From: Trochalopteron elliotii
Lineage: Eukaryota > Chordata > Aves > Passeriformes > Leiothrichidae
NCBI GenBank assembly: GCA_024734555.1
Contig: JANPWX010020150.1
Location: 2,391,809 to 2,455,808, forward strand
Direction of reading: 5' to 3'
DNA length: 64,000 nucleotides
Shown here: one piece after another, positions 29,605 to 44,920 of the stretch
Layout of the letters: every line of letters starts with the position of its first letter
Position numbering within the stretch: the stretch's first letter is position 1
Translations under genes and position numbers: made by a program
The notes under the pieces: generated by a model
Seen by the model: the letters and a program-made list of their open reading frames with translations, nothing else
What the model was told of the DNA's origin: nothing
Databases searched by the model: none

Positions 29605-29775
29605 TAGATTAAAGATCTTCCTCATGTTCAGATGAAACTTCCTGTGCACCAGTTTGTGCCCACTGTCCCTTGTCCTATTGCTGAGCACCACTGGGCAAAG
29701 CCTGGTCCATCTTCTGACACATCCCTCCAGACACTGAAAGACATTGATGAGGTCCTTTCTCAAGTGTCCCTCATA
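29605..29775 (-). mobile_element. CR1 LINE fragment, internal 3' region
   Basis: It reads 'aacttcctgtgcaccagttt', 'gtgcccactgtcccttgtcc', 'attgctgagcaccactgggc' and 'gacattgatgaggtcctttc', in the order of reversed CR1. The terminal tail is absent, so the 3' end is truncated or decayed. Confidence 0.85.
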
Positions 29776-32700
29776 AACTAGAATTTTAGACCTGGTAAGA
29801 GACACAATAAATACAGCAGAATACTCGAGAACAGGTAAATCTGAAAGCAATATTCCTATTTGCCATTCATTCTGAACCCTGCTATCAGCATGGCAGATAT
29901 ACTTTGAGACAAGATGGTGGTAAAGTACTTATGACTGAAAACACGATTTTCTCATTTTACTGCTTCCTGTGCTAGTTGAGAGAGATTATCCTGGGCATTT
30001 GTGTTCGATAACACCTGTGCTGCTATACATTGAGCCAGCTCTGAGTGAGGAGGCTGTAGGACCTCAGTTTACCAGCACCAAGCTGGGATGACCAGTCTGT
30101 TTGGGCAGCCAGAACTGGCCTCTCCTCAGGTGGTGATCCTGCAGTGCAGACGTTCAACTATTTCGAAGTCAATTTAAATCTCTGTCTCACAGTGATATTT
30201 TATGCAGAGCAGGCTTATGCTTAGGGCCTGATACACAGCCCACAGAAATGGATAGGATGCTTTTGACTGTACTTCAGCAAACCCCAGCTAAATCACTAAA
30301 TTCTCCTCACCTCACTTCCCTTCCTTGAAACAGGGATAACTGCCTTTTCTTCACACAGTGCCCATCTTGCTCAACCCAACAGATCCCTAATCATTCAGGG
30401 AGGAAAAGAAGAGAGAGGAAGGAAGGGCAGATGGTATCCTCCTAATGCAAATAATAAATAATCAGATTAATCCCTGCATCATGACAAGAGTTTCATTAGG
30501 TTCAGAACTAGGGAAAAACACTGCTGTGTTCCCCGGGAGCAAGTCAGGGGGGAACGTGATAAAAAGTGCTCCCAAGCTTGCTTTTTTCATTTTTTTCATT
30601 TTTTCCATTTCTTTAATGTCTTTTTTTTTCCCCCTCATTTGTTTTATACTGGGAGTAGAGCAATGTAGAAGAGCAAAGACAGAAAATTAGTGTTTGAAGT
30701 AAGCTTCTGTGTTTAAGTGATTTTTGTCAGCGTCTCACGAGCAGGGTGACCAAATGCTCACATTGTAGGGGTCTTGTTTTTGTGATCTGCAACCGCATGT
30801 CAGTTTATCAGAGAGGCATGATCATGGACTAAAGCAGGCAGAACTGAAATGTCAGTGCTCAGGTAGAAGGAAATCCCTCTTTTCTCCAGCTTTTTTAGCT
30901 GAAATGTTGAGCTCTTTGCACTACTATTGCTGTTTCTTGGTTGGACTGTTTCTATTTCCACAGTGTCCTCATGCCTGTCATTGCCTGGACCTGGTTCAAT
31001 AAACACATTAGCCACATCTGAGAGTACAAATATTTCTTCAGAGGCTTAAATGTCTATTTGAACATGAGATTGAAGTAACTGCACATGCAGCCAGTGCCAG
31101 CCCAGTATACAACGTCAGTACTGACATGTCCAAATTTAGGGAGACCCCACATAGGAGAAACTACACCAGCATGAGATGACAGGGCACACAGGCTAGCTGC
31201 ATCAATGGGTTTGCCAGAAGTGGTACTGTAAGTCACACCAGAGGTGGTGTGGGATTGCCTGCCACTGGAAACCATCCATGTGGAGGATGCACATCAAGTC
31301 CACCATTGGCTGTGCTGCTCCTGAGCATGAATTTCCATCTGTTTACTCCTACCCACAGGTGGGGGTGTCACCTATTGCCTTGCTGGTGGAGCAATGGCAC
31401 TGGGATACCATGCAGCAAAAGGCCCACGGTGGCATTTTTTGCCATACTGCAACCCAAAAATGAGTGTGGAGATTTCCTTTGGGTAGGCGTGATATGAAAG
31501 GAAACTCATCTGCATTTTTCCCAAAAACAGCACCTTCTTTTGCAGTTCTGAAGTAGGGGGTTTCTTCCAGTGCAACAGCAGCTAGTCAATACATACTTTC
31601 ACAAACAGCATGAACTGAACAAAGTGAGTGTTTAATATCCAAAGAATGATTTATAAGGTGCTTTACAGAAAAGTTTTCAACAGATCTGAATTCTCTATTA
31701 AAAGCTGCTTGCCTCATTACAGAGTTACCAAAATAGGCAAAGAAAATATTCCTGGCTTATCCCAAGACTCCTCAACTCCTGACAAATTTAATAAATCAAG
31801 GAACATTTGTAAGTACTAAATGTTAAATGTGTATTCACAGTTAATTTTTAATCAACTAACAACGGTGATGTGCTAATTGAATGCCATTAAGAAACCATAA
31901 CTTGATGCATTAGCTATTTTCTTATGCAGAAGGACTTTTTCCCAAGGCTTTCAATTGTTGCCCAGGCTGCTTTTGGAAAAAAAGTATTTTAAATGTGTTT
32001 AGACCTGGACTCTTCAAACCCTAAAACTGAGCCAAGTTCACAGGGTTAACTGAGGTTTGTAGTTCTATGAACCTGAGCTGAATTTTAAACAGGCCTGGGC
32101 TAAGCTTCAAGTTATCTTGTGCCTTAAGGTATGACTTGCAACCTACAGAGTGATCATGTAGGCTCAGCATGTAGATTTTTGACTTCAATATGAATTGCTT
32201 AATTTTTGGGATGTCAAACAAAAGATCAAATACAGAGGGGTGACATACACACATCTCTGAGACTTGTGAAACTTTCTGGTTTTGCATCCAGCTTATCAGC
32301 TGACTCCTCCTTGGTGTGAGCTAAGTAGAACAATGGCTCTTTCGTTCCAAATGAGAGTTTGCACTTTTGCCTTGATCACTCATCTCCTGGATGTAGTGCA
32401 ACTTACTGAAGAAGATGCTGCTCTCTGTCTTGCCCTATCTATTCCCTTCTGCTTCTGCTGGCCTGAGGGATGGACTATTTGTGTTGTCTGCTTCACTCTT
32501 TTTTTTTTTCCTTTTGTGAAAGCAAACTAGGTTTATTTAACCAGTCTAATTAGGAACTATTTGCTAACCTGTCTGGATCTGAATGTCAATAAGCACTGTT
32601 CACATAAGCAGCTGAGAGAAAAAAGTCTCATGGGACAACACCGGGCAGAGCAAATGGGAAAAAGCTGAACCTACCCCTTTGGCCAGTTATGGTACAGATA

Positions 32701-35700
32701 AGAAAGAAGATGCTGATGTCCCCAGATTCCTCTCTGTATATAGTCATTGCATAGATGTTTTACATGTTTCTGAAATAAGTCTGATCAGAAATGCAAGGAG
32801 GAAAGGGGGAGGAGAACTGTGACACAAGAACAGCTAAGTTATAAATATCTCTATTTTTAGATACTCAGATGAAATTTGCTATGGGGGTTTTTAGTGATGG
32901 TAATCAGGAGGAGAATGAAGGGCATCAGTAAAGATGATTGAAACCTATCCAACAAAAATAATCTACTGCAGTTGGCTCATTTTCTTTCTGATGTTGTGCT
33001 CAATGAAATGAATTTAAACTGTTTATTTTACAATTAACATGCAATGTGCATTTCTGAAGTAATTTATGAGAAACAATTTTCTTTTTATGTGGGGCTGCAG
33101 CAGACAGAAAGCAGAGCTTCAGTTCAAAACATCAAGGTGAAGCTCCAGGGAGGGAGAAGTTTCTTTTTCATATATGAATTTTGCTGCTTCCCATAAAAGT
33201 TGTGTGCCCTTTCATGGTTTTTGGCCACAATAACCTTAGGATGCCAGGAGGAGAAGCTGGAGGAAGAGGATCAGAGATGTCAGGCTCAGGGGCACCTGCT
33301 ACTTGCAGTGTTGCAGAGAGCATTGTCTGGTTCATGAAAGTTGGAGTACAGTCAAGGCAGACATTTGCTATTGTTAGAAACAGGTTGAAGCAGAAATGTG
33401 GGAAACAGTCTGTCTCATGAGACACCAGAGCCATACATTACTGAGTTCCTGAGACATTTGTGTCCTGTGTAACCAGGTCTCTTCTGTGGTGCCCCAGCTG
33501 CCACAAGCAATGTGTATCACTGGGCAAGACAGAGGTAACACTGTCCTTTCTCACAGTCTCACCTGTAAAAACCCTTTCTGCATGCTGCATTAATAACCAT
33601 TATCCATCCCCATTCTCCAAAGTGCTGTCAGCAGCATGGATGAGCTGATGAGCTCAGCATTATCCTGAGATTTCAGAGTGTAAGGTTTGGTTCCTTGCTC
33701 TATTATATATTTCCTCTGTGACCATGTGTAAGTTGGCTCCTAGGGGAAATATGTTGGGTTGTAAAAGGATCTTGAATCTTGAAGACAAAGTCTTAACAAG
33801 AGTCAGTGGCTAGAAGCCAGACAAATTCAAATGGGGAAAAAAGGTGCACATTTATAGTGGAGAAGGGAATTAACTCTCAGAACAAACTACAGAGATGAGG
33901 GAAATTCTCCTGCTTTTGATGTCTTCAGTCCAACACTGAAAAGTAAATGTAGCCAAGTAAGGATTAAGTTTAAGCAAAACCGTTGACTGGGTTTAGTGTC
34001 GTTATAATTGTGTGTAAGTAAATAGCTGATGATATCCAAGTGGTTAGACTAGGTGAGCTCTTCTTCCAGGCTTTACACTTCCCGAACCACTAGCACAGAA
34101 GTATTTTTGGAGGACTGTGTCCTGTTCTCAACTCAATGTATAAATAAAGCGAATTTGCATCCATAGGAAGGTATGGTATCCTCCATACGGTATGGAATCC
34201 ATCTCACCTCATTACAGTTGACTAAAAGTAAGCCACTCAGCAACTAGTTATCAAGGTTTTGCTAAAGTTGATGACAAGTGCTGGCACATGCTGTGTTTCA
34301 GCTGCCAATATTGGAGATACCAGATGGGCCCTCTGGTCATGCTCTCACCATCAACTAGAAAAGAGCCTACGTTACCTTGGACCTGACACTAGTCTTTTAA
34401 GTGGATGAAGTTGGATGAGATGAATTCCATGTACACCCCTAGCTCAGAAGTTTAGCAGCTGTACTGTTGCCTTCACTCTTCTTGTCTCATAACACCTCTC
34501 CTTCTATTTATCATTGTTGCAAGACATTCCTACCATACCCACCCCAAAATGACTTCACTTTACCAAAATCAAGACCAGTTCTAGGCATTAATTGCCCTCT
34601 GAACACGTTTGCCTCTTTCTATATTATCTGTGATAGAGCCTGGGTTTCTAGCTCACACTTAAATAATGTTCTGTCCTAAATGATAGGTACAGTCTTGTAA
34701 AGATTGGAAAAAAAACCCAAAAACTATGTTTCATCCTTGCCATCCTTGACTTTTAAGAGATAATTTTTCAAGGAAATCTGAGATTCACCCAGATGAGAGG
34801 AAACATGCTTATATTTATGAAAAGAAGAACAAGAGGAGCACCTCTTGTGACTTCAGCTATCAAAAAATTGTAATATAACCATGTGAGGTCAGTCATGTTG
34901 GGCTGACACCTCTAGAATTGTTATCACCAGTTCCAGATGCCTATCGCAAGGTGAGGTCAACCACTGAAAAAAAAACAGGCTTAATTCATTGTCTTCAAAC
35001 ACCTTTCTACTGATCTGCCCCTAATAAGGGCAAACATTGTTTTATTTGGGTGATCAAGGAATTTAGAACTAGGTACCAAATTGAATTTCAAATTTTTAAG
35101 TCAGCTTGCTAAGTAAGAAGTAATCCTATATTGACTGCTTAGGCAGGGATGAAATAGGCTCCTCCAGAGGGTGATTCAACCCAAAAAAGAGCAGAGTCAC
35201 CTTGTCAAAGAAGATCTTAATCTCCTTCTCTTTTTCAGCTTCAGAGAAATACAAGGGTGACCAAGGCCTAACTTACAGCAAATAACTAGATAGATAGAAT
35301 TAGTGAGGATGAATCTGTACCAAGAAATCTTAAATCCAAATCAACTGAAATTTCAGAAGTTCGCATCTTGTTTGTTGACACTGCTGGAAAGAAGATATAT
35401 TTTGATGCTGGCTTAAATGCCTCCATGTAAAGATATTTATATATTCATCTATAGATAGTTATATGTTTATTTATATTTATATATGCATACAGATAATCAT
35501 ATAGATCTCTCATCAAACAATCCAGAGTATGTGCTGACCTCTGTGAGAAAAAACATGGCAAATTTCCACATCAATTCTCTCATCTCATCTACCACATCCC
35601 TTTGACTCCTCTATGGTCTAAAAGTGTCTGAGATGCAGTTTCTTTTCTTCCATCATCTGTCTACTCCTCAGATCCTTTCTGTGGATTCTTTCGTATCAGC

Positions 35701-38538
35701 CACACGTGCTTAGAGCTCATACAGCAATTTGGACAGAGTAGTCTTCTTTGATTTCCTCGCTCAACAGGAAGAGACTTCTGGATCTACAATGGGGGAAAAA
35801 AAGCCAAGAAACCAAATTTTGGAACATCAAAGAAAGATGTGATTTTAACATTTGGTGTTTCAGCCCCAAACTAGGTATTTTTGCCCCAGGTACAGTCTTT
35901 ACTGACTTTATCATGCATGTGTTGCTGTACACCCAAACCACAGTGCATTTGGAAAGGGAGGTATTTATTTTCCATCTGCAAAATGAACAATGGAAGTGCA
36001 GTGTGCTGGATGCCAGAAGGAGTTGGGAGTATTTGAGCCCAAGATTCAGGAGCATATCTGTCTCCATGTAGTGGGCAGGATATAATTTGATCTGTACGGT
36101 CAATTCACTGTAACAGAGCATGGATTGCAATTTTTTCTACCTACAAAAGCAAGATTTAATACTGCTAGGTCCTGGCATGCCTGAGCATTTCAAAACACGT
36201 GTTAAAGGTCCATAAGAGTTAAGCAGATGCCCACCTAACAGTATGGGTATTTTCCACAAAGCTCAAGGTCAGTCATTTGTGGAATGGTACAGGTATGCTG
36301 ATGGCAAACTTTGATTATTCCTAATCCTTTCTTATTTGCAGGAGAATAAATCAGAAGTAATATGAAGCACACAGTAAAGAATTTTTTTTTTTTTTTAAAC
36401 TGAGGAATATTGTGCTGTATATTCCTTAGCCAGCAAAATCAGGGATAAGCAGATTTTACCTTGGTTTGCATCTTCACCTGGAAAGCTGTGGATGAACTGC
36501 CAGGTCTCACTGCCCCTGATGGTAAGAAGGAAAAATATTTCTTCCTGGTATTATATTTTCTAATACTGCCTGTCTTACAAAAGTTATTTTGTCCTGGCTT
36601 TGTGCCAGTGAAATGAAGCTTGTATTCATTATGGACTTTTCTCCTATGTCCCTTATTCTTCAGCAATAATATTAACAGATACAAAATACTATGGGTTTGA
36701 ATTTAAAAACAACCTTCTGTTTTCATCCACCTTTCATGCTTGAAAGGAAATTTGTAAATTGTCAAGTTGACTTAATTTTTCCTGTGGACTTGCACCTATT
36801 TGCTGTAATAAGAATTTCCCCCTTGGGTTTCACTCATCTCCAGTGTGTGGCAGGAGAAAGGGATTAGGATTGTATTTGTCTTCTTTCTGAAGCCAATGCC
36901 CTTTCAGCAAGCCTGCTATTAGTTCTGGCTGCCAAAACAGCATCTTAATGCCTTACCTGAGAGTCAAGTATTTTATATTAAGTTAACTTTTGCCTCTGCT
37001 GACTTTCACTATTCTATTTACTTTGGAATCCTCATTCCTTATGGAGTTTACTATTGTTTTATGTGCACTCAAACCTGTATTATGTTCTTTGGTTCCTCCT
37101 GCTAGCCTGGCACAGAAGAGGGGAAGGATTCTTGGGGCTTCTTCTTTCACCAGTAATGGCCCATTTTAATGAGTTTATCCTCTGATTTGGAGAGACTCTT
37201 AACCCTTTGGCACCAAGAGATGGGCTTTCTTGACACTAAGTGCTCTGCAAATGCATTTTTCTCAGAGCTGTGGACCACTGGTACCTGGTGGGATTTAGAC
37301 AGGACTTAGCAGACCCATTTATTTGCAATACAAAATAATGTTTTGTTTATAGAATCCTCCTCACAGGGCATTAATCATGAAGCACCTCATTCCAGCTGCA
37401 AATTCTCAACCATCCAGGGGGGTGTTTTTATCACTTGTCATGGTATAAAAGATCTCTTAAGTCTTGTGCCTGTGTGAAATTCAATGTGCAGATTTTTCCA
37501 AGGTGCCTTGCAGTTTTGGGTGATTTTTGTAAGTTCAAGCTCACAGACAGCAACATCCAGTACATAAACTGGATGGGCACTTACCCAGCTCTGACCATCA
37601 CAGGGTGTCAGTGAAATGTCTGTCACAGTAATTTAGAACTTGACCATCAAAAGGGAAAAAAATTTCTATCTGCAAACTATTGTTTTACACGAAAAATCAG
37701 CTATATGCTATTACCTGCTTCAGCAAGTACCTATTTTTCTGAAAGACTTAAGTCAAAGTTCAGCAGTCATGATTTCTTCTGTGGGAAGGCTGAGTTTTGC
37801 ATTCCTTCTGGCCACTCAATTGGAATATTTCTCTGGTGTATATCACTTCATCTGATCAAAAATGTATCAATACATTAGATAGATATGTCCATGTGTTTTA
37901 ATATTTTCTGTCTATAATTCTATTTAATGGATTAAATAGAATTTTTGAAGTGTTCACAAGACATTAGTTTCCTTTTTTGAAGGTGTATAGACACAAGGAA
38001 AATTGATATAATTTAACCTAAGGGGATACATTTTTTACATTTTTAGTATAAATGTAGGTATCATTTTATACTGTCTCTGGCACAGAAACATCCACATGTA
38101 AGTGCTGTGAATATGTCTGGATGAGACACAACTGGACACAATGGGCACATGAACCACTTACTGTGTGAACCAAACCCATTCATCTTTCTTTCTTTGAAGA
38201 CAAGAAAATAAATGAATTTGTTACTGGCTATAGGATTTTCCAGTAAATCTCTTTAAATAAGTTTGGGGGTTTTTTTTAATTTTTATTTGTCTTTCCAAAA
38301 CAGATTAATATTTGCTTATTTGAGATACTAGTTGTGAAAATTTTCTTGAAAGTGTTAATCCCTAATTTTATTTTCCTAATTTTAGCTCTGCTTTCATCAT
38401 GGAGAAATGGAATAGTAGGAAGTTGAAAACAGAAAGAAAGGGATATAAAAGAAGAATGGTGAAGGGAGAAAATGTCCTCCCAAAAAGGAACAGAATTTGT
38501 TCAGAAGGAACAAATCATTAGAGGTCAAAAGAGTTTCC
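29776..38538. other. gene desert, no exon recognised
   Basis: About 8.8 kb of mostly unique AT-rich sequence. An AT-rich TATA-type stretch lies at about 35425-35510. A repeat-free block near 31840-31935 has homeobox-type cores (tgctaattgaatgccattaa). No gene or RNA is supported. Confidence 0.5.
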
Positions 38539-38755
38539 ATAGAATCACAAAATGGCATGGGTTGGAATGAATGTTAAAGCTCATCTTGTTCCAGCCCCCT
38601 GCCAGAGGAGTTCCACTATCCCATGTTGCTCCAAGCCCCATCCTGCCTGGTCTTGGATGTCCACGAACGGGACAGCCACAGCTTCTCTGGGCAGCCTGTG
38701 CCAGGGCCTCACCATCCTCAATCCAGAAATTTCTTTCAATCTAAACATACTTTCT
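38539..38755 (-). mobile_element. CR1 LINE fragment, 3' end
   Basis: It begins 'atagaatcacaaaatggcat', then 'gggttggaatgaatg' and 'ttccagccccctgccagagg', and continues with 'tctctgggcagcctgtgcca', 'gggcctcaccatcctc' and 'tttctttcaatctaaac', as in a reversed CR1. Confidence 0.9.
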
Positions 38756-41700
38756 CTCACTACCTAATTTTGAAAAGGAGGCAGTTTCGTTAAAAAAACT
38801 TCTCTCTTTTTTTTGAAGATTTTTGTTTTACTTTGCTCTCTTTCACTGCTGATTTCAGGTATATTTCAAAATATTCCTCTTGTGATATTTCCTGATGCAG
38901 TCCTGCTCCCTGTTGAAGCTAGCTGGTCTGGGACAGACACTGATTGGTCTTTCTCATCATATCTTGTCTGCTGTGTTTTGGTGGATCTGGTCCTTGCATA
39001 GCCTAGAGACTTGCAGACAGCTCTTTGCTGCAGGATGATCTAAATTGCAGCATTCTGTACTGAATAGTAACAAAAATAGTGATAATCGTTGCTACACAAA
39101 CTAGTAACTACACAAAGGAGTAGTGTTTTTAAGAGATAGGCTGTGGTACCTAACTCTGGAGAACTTTTGTGCCTGGGTTGACCAGCTACTTCTTGTGGGT
39201 TTGGAAAGACCGATAGCCCCTAGTTTTGGGGCTTGCTGCTTCATGCACTATCTTCAAGCAGGATCAATCCTTGTGTGTCAGCATTTCTGCAACCTGACTG
39301 TAATCAATATACACTTTAATTGGATCAGATAGTCTCTCTGCCCTCCACCCTCCCCCCCTGCCCATTTATGAGTGACAATTTCTCTTTCTACAAGATTGAG
39401 TTTTACATTCACCTGCTCGGGAAGCATGATATCTGCTCCCTGGCATGTCATACAGCATCAGGACCATCTACTGTCTTGCATGAGGTTATTATGACAGGTT
39501 CCTGTGTTTTTGTGGCCTGGCTCCATGAAGCATGTCACATTTGATGAATGTCTGACAAACGTGCATTGCTATTTGTAGACTTGATTTAGATGAGAAAGAA
39601 GTTTTGCTTGGAGAGCTGTTCCCCTTGGATGTGATCTGATTCCAAGCCTTTCAGTTCAGGACAGTCGGTCTGCATCCCTGACTGAATGATGGGTCAATAT
39701 CCAATAACTCAAGATCAAATGCTGAAGTCTTCTTAATCAGCAGAGCTTGGGTTTCCTTCCGGGGATGAGAACACTGTGCAACCACTCTGACAGAGATGCT
39801 ATTTTCAATTTCTTTAATCTGAGGACATTACAGGCGAAGTTAACTTGGCATGAAACATTTCTTACATTAATTACCACAGCAAGATAAAAAAAAATAGAAT
39901 ATACATTTTGGTGCTCAGTCAGTTAAGACCAAACCTGATTCATTTTAGGTCAAAACCCTGCAATTAGAGTTGGTTTTCTTTAGGATGTGTGGTTTCCACT
40001 TAACTGAGCTATACTGTCTGCAAGTTAACTTTTTTCCTCCAACTATGAGCAAGAATCTTAATAATGACAAATGGATCTAATCCATCACCTTTTATCATGG
40101 TATTGAGGTACAGAGCATGAAAATTTATGACAGTCAAAAGATTTTGCCATAAAAAAACCTGCTGTCTCCTGCCTACTTCAGCCAGCATTGGAGATTTCTC
40201 TCTCTTCCCTGTTGGTATGAGTGAGGTGTCAGACTAGGCTTCAGCTTTTCTTTGGGGACAGCATCTGTCAAAAGTGCATGATACACGGAGTGTCTTCACA
40301 TTTGGCCAAGATCTTCCTGAGCAGTTCAGACCTTATGAATATTAAATTGCAAGTTTGTCTTCTCTTTTCATGGTTTATTTATTTTACAGAAGGCATCTTC
40401 TCTTGTTTAATGATCAAGTGATTTTTCAGGCATATCATTTGCAGTATTCAGCATTATTTATAGAAATTTGTCATTTCTCTGATACTGCTCTGTTAAGTTT
40501 GTCTTGGAGAATTAGCCCATGTGTCTGCCAGCTGAGGAGAGGAGAAAAGGATTTGGCAGAACTTTTGTCCTTCTGAGTCCTGAGACCTAAAAGGAGAGAC
40601 AGCACCATGCAGACATTACGTCTGACAGCAGGGTGACAAGGCAAAAAGCCTTGAGGGTCTGAAAGTGAAAGACAGGCAGCACTGGCCAGAGCCAAACATG
40701 ATGTGAGGAATTACTTGATGACCAATGTTTCTGCTAAGTCTGAGAGAAGTCCCGAGTCTCATCCTTAGTTAGCCAAACATTGAACCCACAATTTAAATGT
40801 CCCTGTTGACCAAAGCCATTGCCTCTTTTTAACACATGGAAAAGGATTCCGCTAATAGTCAAATTTTTGATCACCAAGTTCCCAGGCTACGTTTGGGATA
40901 AAGGCAGTTCTCCCGTGAGAAGAAGAGCTCATTTTGTTTGTACCTGTAAACAGACCATGGTCTGACACTGCTGAACAGCTCATGCCGAAAGCCATCTATC
41001 TTTGCGCCTTGTCCTTTACATTTCTTCCTGTTTTTAACTGTTACTCATTTTTACAGCACCTCAGGTGTGTGAGGTTTTCTGAGCTATCATGAAAGCCAAG
41101 CGGTCCCAGTCCATTAGTGACGCGTAAAAGCTGTTTGCAGTTTTATGTCTGCTAGTTTAATCGACTTTTCTGCAGACTACCACATGGTGTTCCTTCTATT
41201 ATATCACACTGAGGTATAGCAAGAGAGCATTCAGCGTCAAAAGGATCAAAGCACAATGAGCAAAAACCATTTGAAAACTGAAGAGCTGCTGTATGAAAAG
41301 CATTTCTCTTTTAAGCTAGTTTTAAGAGGCTTAAGACCCTTTCCTGCCTCTTGTTGATAAAGGTGGGTCCAAGTGGGCAGTCTCTCATAAAAATCAGAAA
41401 ACCTCCCATAGAACAACATGTATCATATTAGAAAGAATACTTTGGCTTGCTTGAGAGCAAAAAGGTAGTACTGGGTTACTAAAAGAGATGTGTTATATCT
41501 AAAGCTCACAGTAGAAAATTGGGCCACTGATGTCATTGTCTTGAATTAGAGCACCTCTCTGGCTGAGAAGAGAGGAGGCACCAAGGAGCTTTTAAGTGGG
41601 GAGAGGGGGATGACACAGCCTAATGACTGCAGCACAAGACTGTAGGTCCTTCAGTTGTCTTTTGCTCAGAGAAAGCTGAAGTCTTTTCAATAACAAGCTT

Positions 41701-44700
41701 TAATTCCTCAGACTTGGAGACCCTGATGTGTCTGAGAAGTCCCAGAATTCATATATGGATTCCTAGTGGTATATGGTCCCCTTATATTTAGAGGGATCTA
41801 AATTTATCTGCTAAATAAGGGAAAACCCACACTATTCCACAAAGAAGTTTAGGAAATATTTAACAGTATCAGTAAGACCATCTTCAAATCATTTTAGATA
41901 TTCCTCTGCAGGCATCAGCTCAATTCCTAGCAGTGGCTGAAATGGTTAATAGCATGTAGCAATGAATAGGAAAGGAAGTGGTCACTGAATGGAAAAATCC
42001 TGTGCTTGCAGGGTAATAGATCTCCCTGAAAATTGTAGGTTACAACCTTAAAATGCTGCATGCTGTTATGCTGTTTTGCTTAATGCACTTAACGGAGAAT
42101 ACACTCCACTGTTCTAGTTCAGCAGCACGGTCTTGGGAGTAAAGATTTGCCTGATCAAACTCAGTTCACTGACAGCCTTGGACATAAAGACTGCCTACCA
42201 ATATCAGCAAAGTAATAAAATAAACCCAAACAAACAAGAGAGGGATCATTTGGGTCAAGCCTTGCATAACTGAATTAACAGAATGGGAGTCAGCTGTGGA
42301 AAATGTAAGAGGAATATTTTGCATTTTTGTGCCGCTAAAACAGCAGAGTATGCATTCAAAAGAGAAATATCAAGAAACATGCCTTGATATAGAGATGATG
42401 ATTTTTCCTATTATGTAGGTAGATAGTAGGAGCTCTGGGTCTGCTTCTCAATCTGTTATGACACTTTGCATCACTGTTGCTCCATTTACTCCAGATTTAC
42501 GCTTCAATTAGCCTAGACAAGCATGAGGATTCCCAAAGTCCTGTCTGTGTTACTAAATGTTCTCAGCACTTCAGCATTCACCCTTGTGTGTCTGGCGCGT
42601 ATCCTGTGGTTCTGTAGGCTGAGATGCTTTAGTGTTGTTTCCCATTCAGTCGTTTCATTATTTAACTGTCCCTGGAGAAGGATTTGTGGAAATGGCATTG
42701 AAGAACTGTCAGCACTTACATGTTAATGTTTGCATCCTCTTGGCAAAGTGAGTTCCAGATCAAGCAAAGCACATGCTCAAACTTGAATTCATATTCCAGG
42801 TAGGCATATTTACAAAGAGCTAAGACTACACACTTGCGAGTTTTGTATGCACTTGGAGGGTGGGAAGGAGAGAAGGATTTTTGTTTAAGAGCACAGTGCA
42901 AAACGATGATTGAGCCTTCCCTAGAAAATCATCAGATGACACGTGTGTTTCCTGTGAACATCCCTGCAGAAAGGGTAAAACAATTGGATTTCCATTCTCA
43001 TAACTCATTTTGTTTTGCATCTCATTCTGACTTCTGAAAGTCCAGATGAAACCTCAAGAATTTTAAAACTATATAATTAGTCTGGAAAACAGGTAGGAAA
43101 GTCTCATGTGGTGACAGGTATTGAAATAGAATGAGTAAATTAACAAGTCCTTTTCACCTTGTGGGAAGAGCACTTAGTAGAAGACAAGGGCTTTGTGATC
43201 CATGTTTCATTCTCCCCTTGACCTCCCCTATAACTTTGGCCTGGTGCCTCTGTGGACATTTTGTTAGTCATCTTTTGTCTCACTTGCCTGTTCAGCACTT
43301 CAGGGATGCTCTGACTCATGGCATGTTCAGCTCTTACCACAATGGCTGAGCTGGAGTTTGGGGAACTGATGTCTCACATCCCTCAACCTCAAATTCCCTA
43401 AATATCCTTACCTAATCTATTGAACTAAAAGCTGGTGAAAAAAGTTAAGTAAAAGGCCTTTTCCGTAAGCTGCAATTTTGGCATTTTTCATGAAATATAC
43501 TCGGTAACAAGGGTGGACAAAGACTGACCTTCATAATTGTTAAGAAGCAAAACAAAAATTGGACATTTCCTTCTGAGTACTATCTGAAATTTATTAGTTG
43601 TTCAGGTAACTAAGAAATGTCTTATTAGTTTATGTATTTCTGTGTGAATATATAACCTCTGTAATCTCCTAAGAATCTAGGTATAATATTAAAAAGAGAA
43701 AAGACAGCAAAGTTGAAAGATAAGCAATACAGCAGTATAGTAAGACCTCCCTGTGGCAGTGGCTGTGTCAGAATGGAGCTGAATGATTTTCAAATGGAGA
43801 CCATGCGACTCTGGTGACAGCCATGGAGACATTTCAGATAAGACTTTATCTGGAAAATAAGCTAACTCTTGGTGGAAAACACCTCTTCCGTGTGTGGAGG
43901 TGATGCCTGGTGATCTGAGGGCAGAAGATACAGATTATTTGGATTCTGTTTCTGTGCTGATGACCCCAAGGCAGCAGCTGAGCCTCTCTAGGCCTGTTTT
44001 TCCAGGAAACTTTGTAAAAAATACTGTTAATAAAGCAAAAGCAGGAGTCAAAATGTCACACAGACTATAAATACACAGGGAAAAGACTGAGACAGCCAGG
44101 TCTGGCATCTCAGTATCTGAAAAAATGGATGCCCAATAGCAGCAATGTAAAACAGAGTGGGATTCAGCTCTACTGACTGCACTTTTGGGTGGGTTGAATA
44201 GTGCTCCATATGCTGCTGACTGAATCGCTGCCGAATATAATAAAAGCTCAGCCTGCCAAGCTCAGCTCTAGGCTTCTTCAGATAGACAAGAGTGAAAGCC
44301 TGGGTCTTTCCCAGGCCATGGTCACTCTTCAGTGGCTAGAGGGAGCTTAGCTCTGATCTGTGATCCAGAACTCAGCTAAATGGCGATTGCTAAGGGCTAT
44401 CCAGGAGGAGAAGAGGCACAGCATCCTGCCAGCCCTGGCTTTGCTGCTCAGCCCTCTTCACTCTGGATGTCCCTCTTGGCAGGGAATTGAGGTGACTCCC
44501 CACTACCAGTTTGTGGCAAGCTCTCCTAAGAGACAATCATGCTCCTTTCCGAGCGATGGGAGATCCCAAACTCCATCAGTTAATCCCTGGTTTGAGAGAA
44601 GATGGTGATGTGCACTTTTGATTTTTGTAGTACAACTTTTCCTCCCAATGAATTAACTTATTGTCAATACTAACAACAGTCACTCTGTTGGTGTTAGGAG

Positions 44701-44920
44701 CCGGATCTATCCAGCATTGTTGTCAGCATGTTATATATCATGTAATCTGTCTTGACTCAGAACAATCAATATATTGCTCCTGAATTTGCTTAAAACTGAT
44801 GGAGTTGAACCAGTCATAGCAAGAGTGGAAAACATTTGTAAAACTTACCCTTAAGGTGCACAAATATTAGAATACCCTCCCCATTCTTCCTCCTGATGGA
44901 AAGCAGTGAAGATAATGGCT

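Noticed and set aside
31249..31500. Overlapping 82- and 61-codon frames that look mildly protein-like
   Set aside because: I could not tie the peptide to any family, and flanking frames are closed. Treated as chance.
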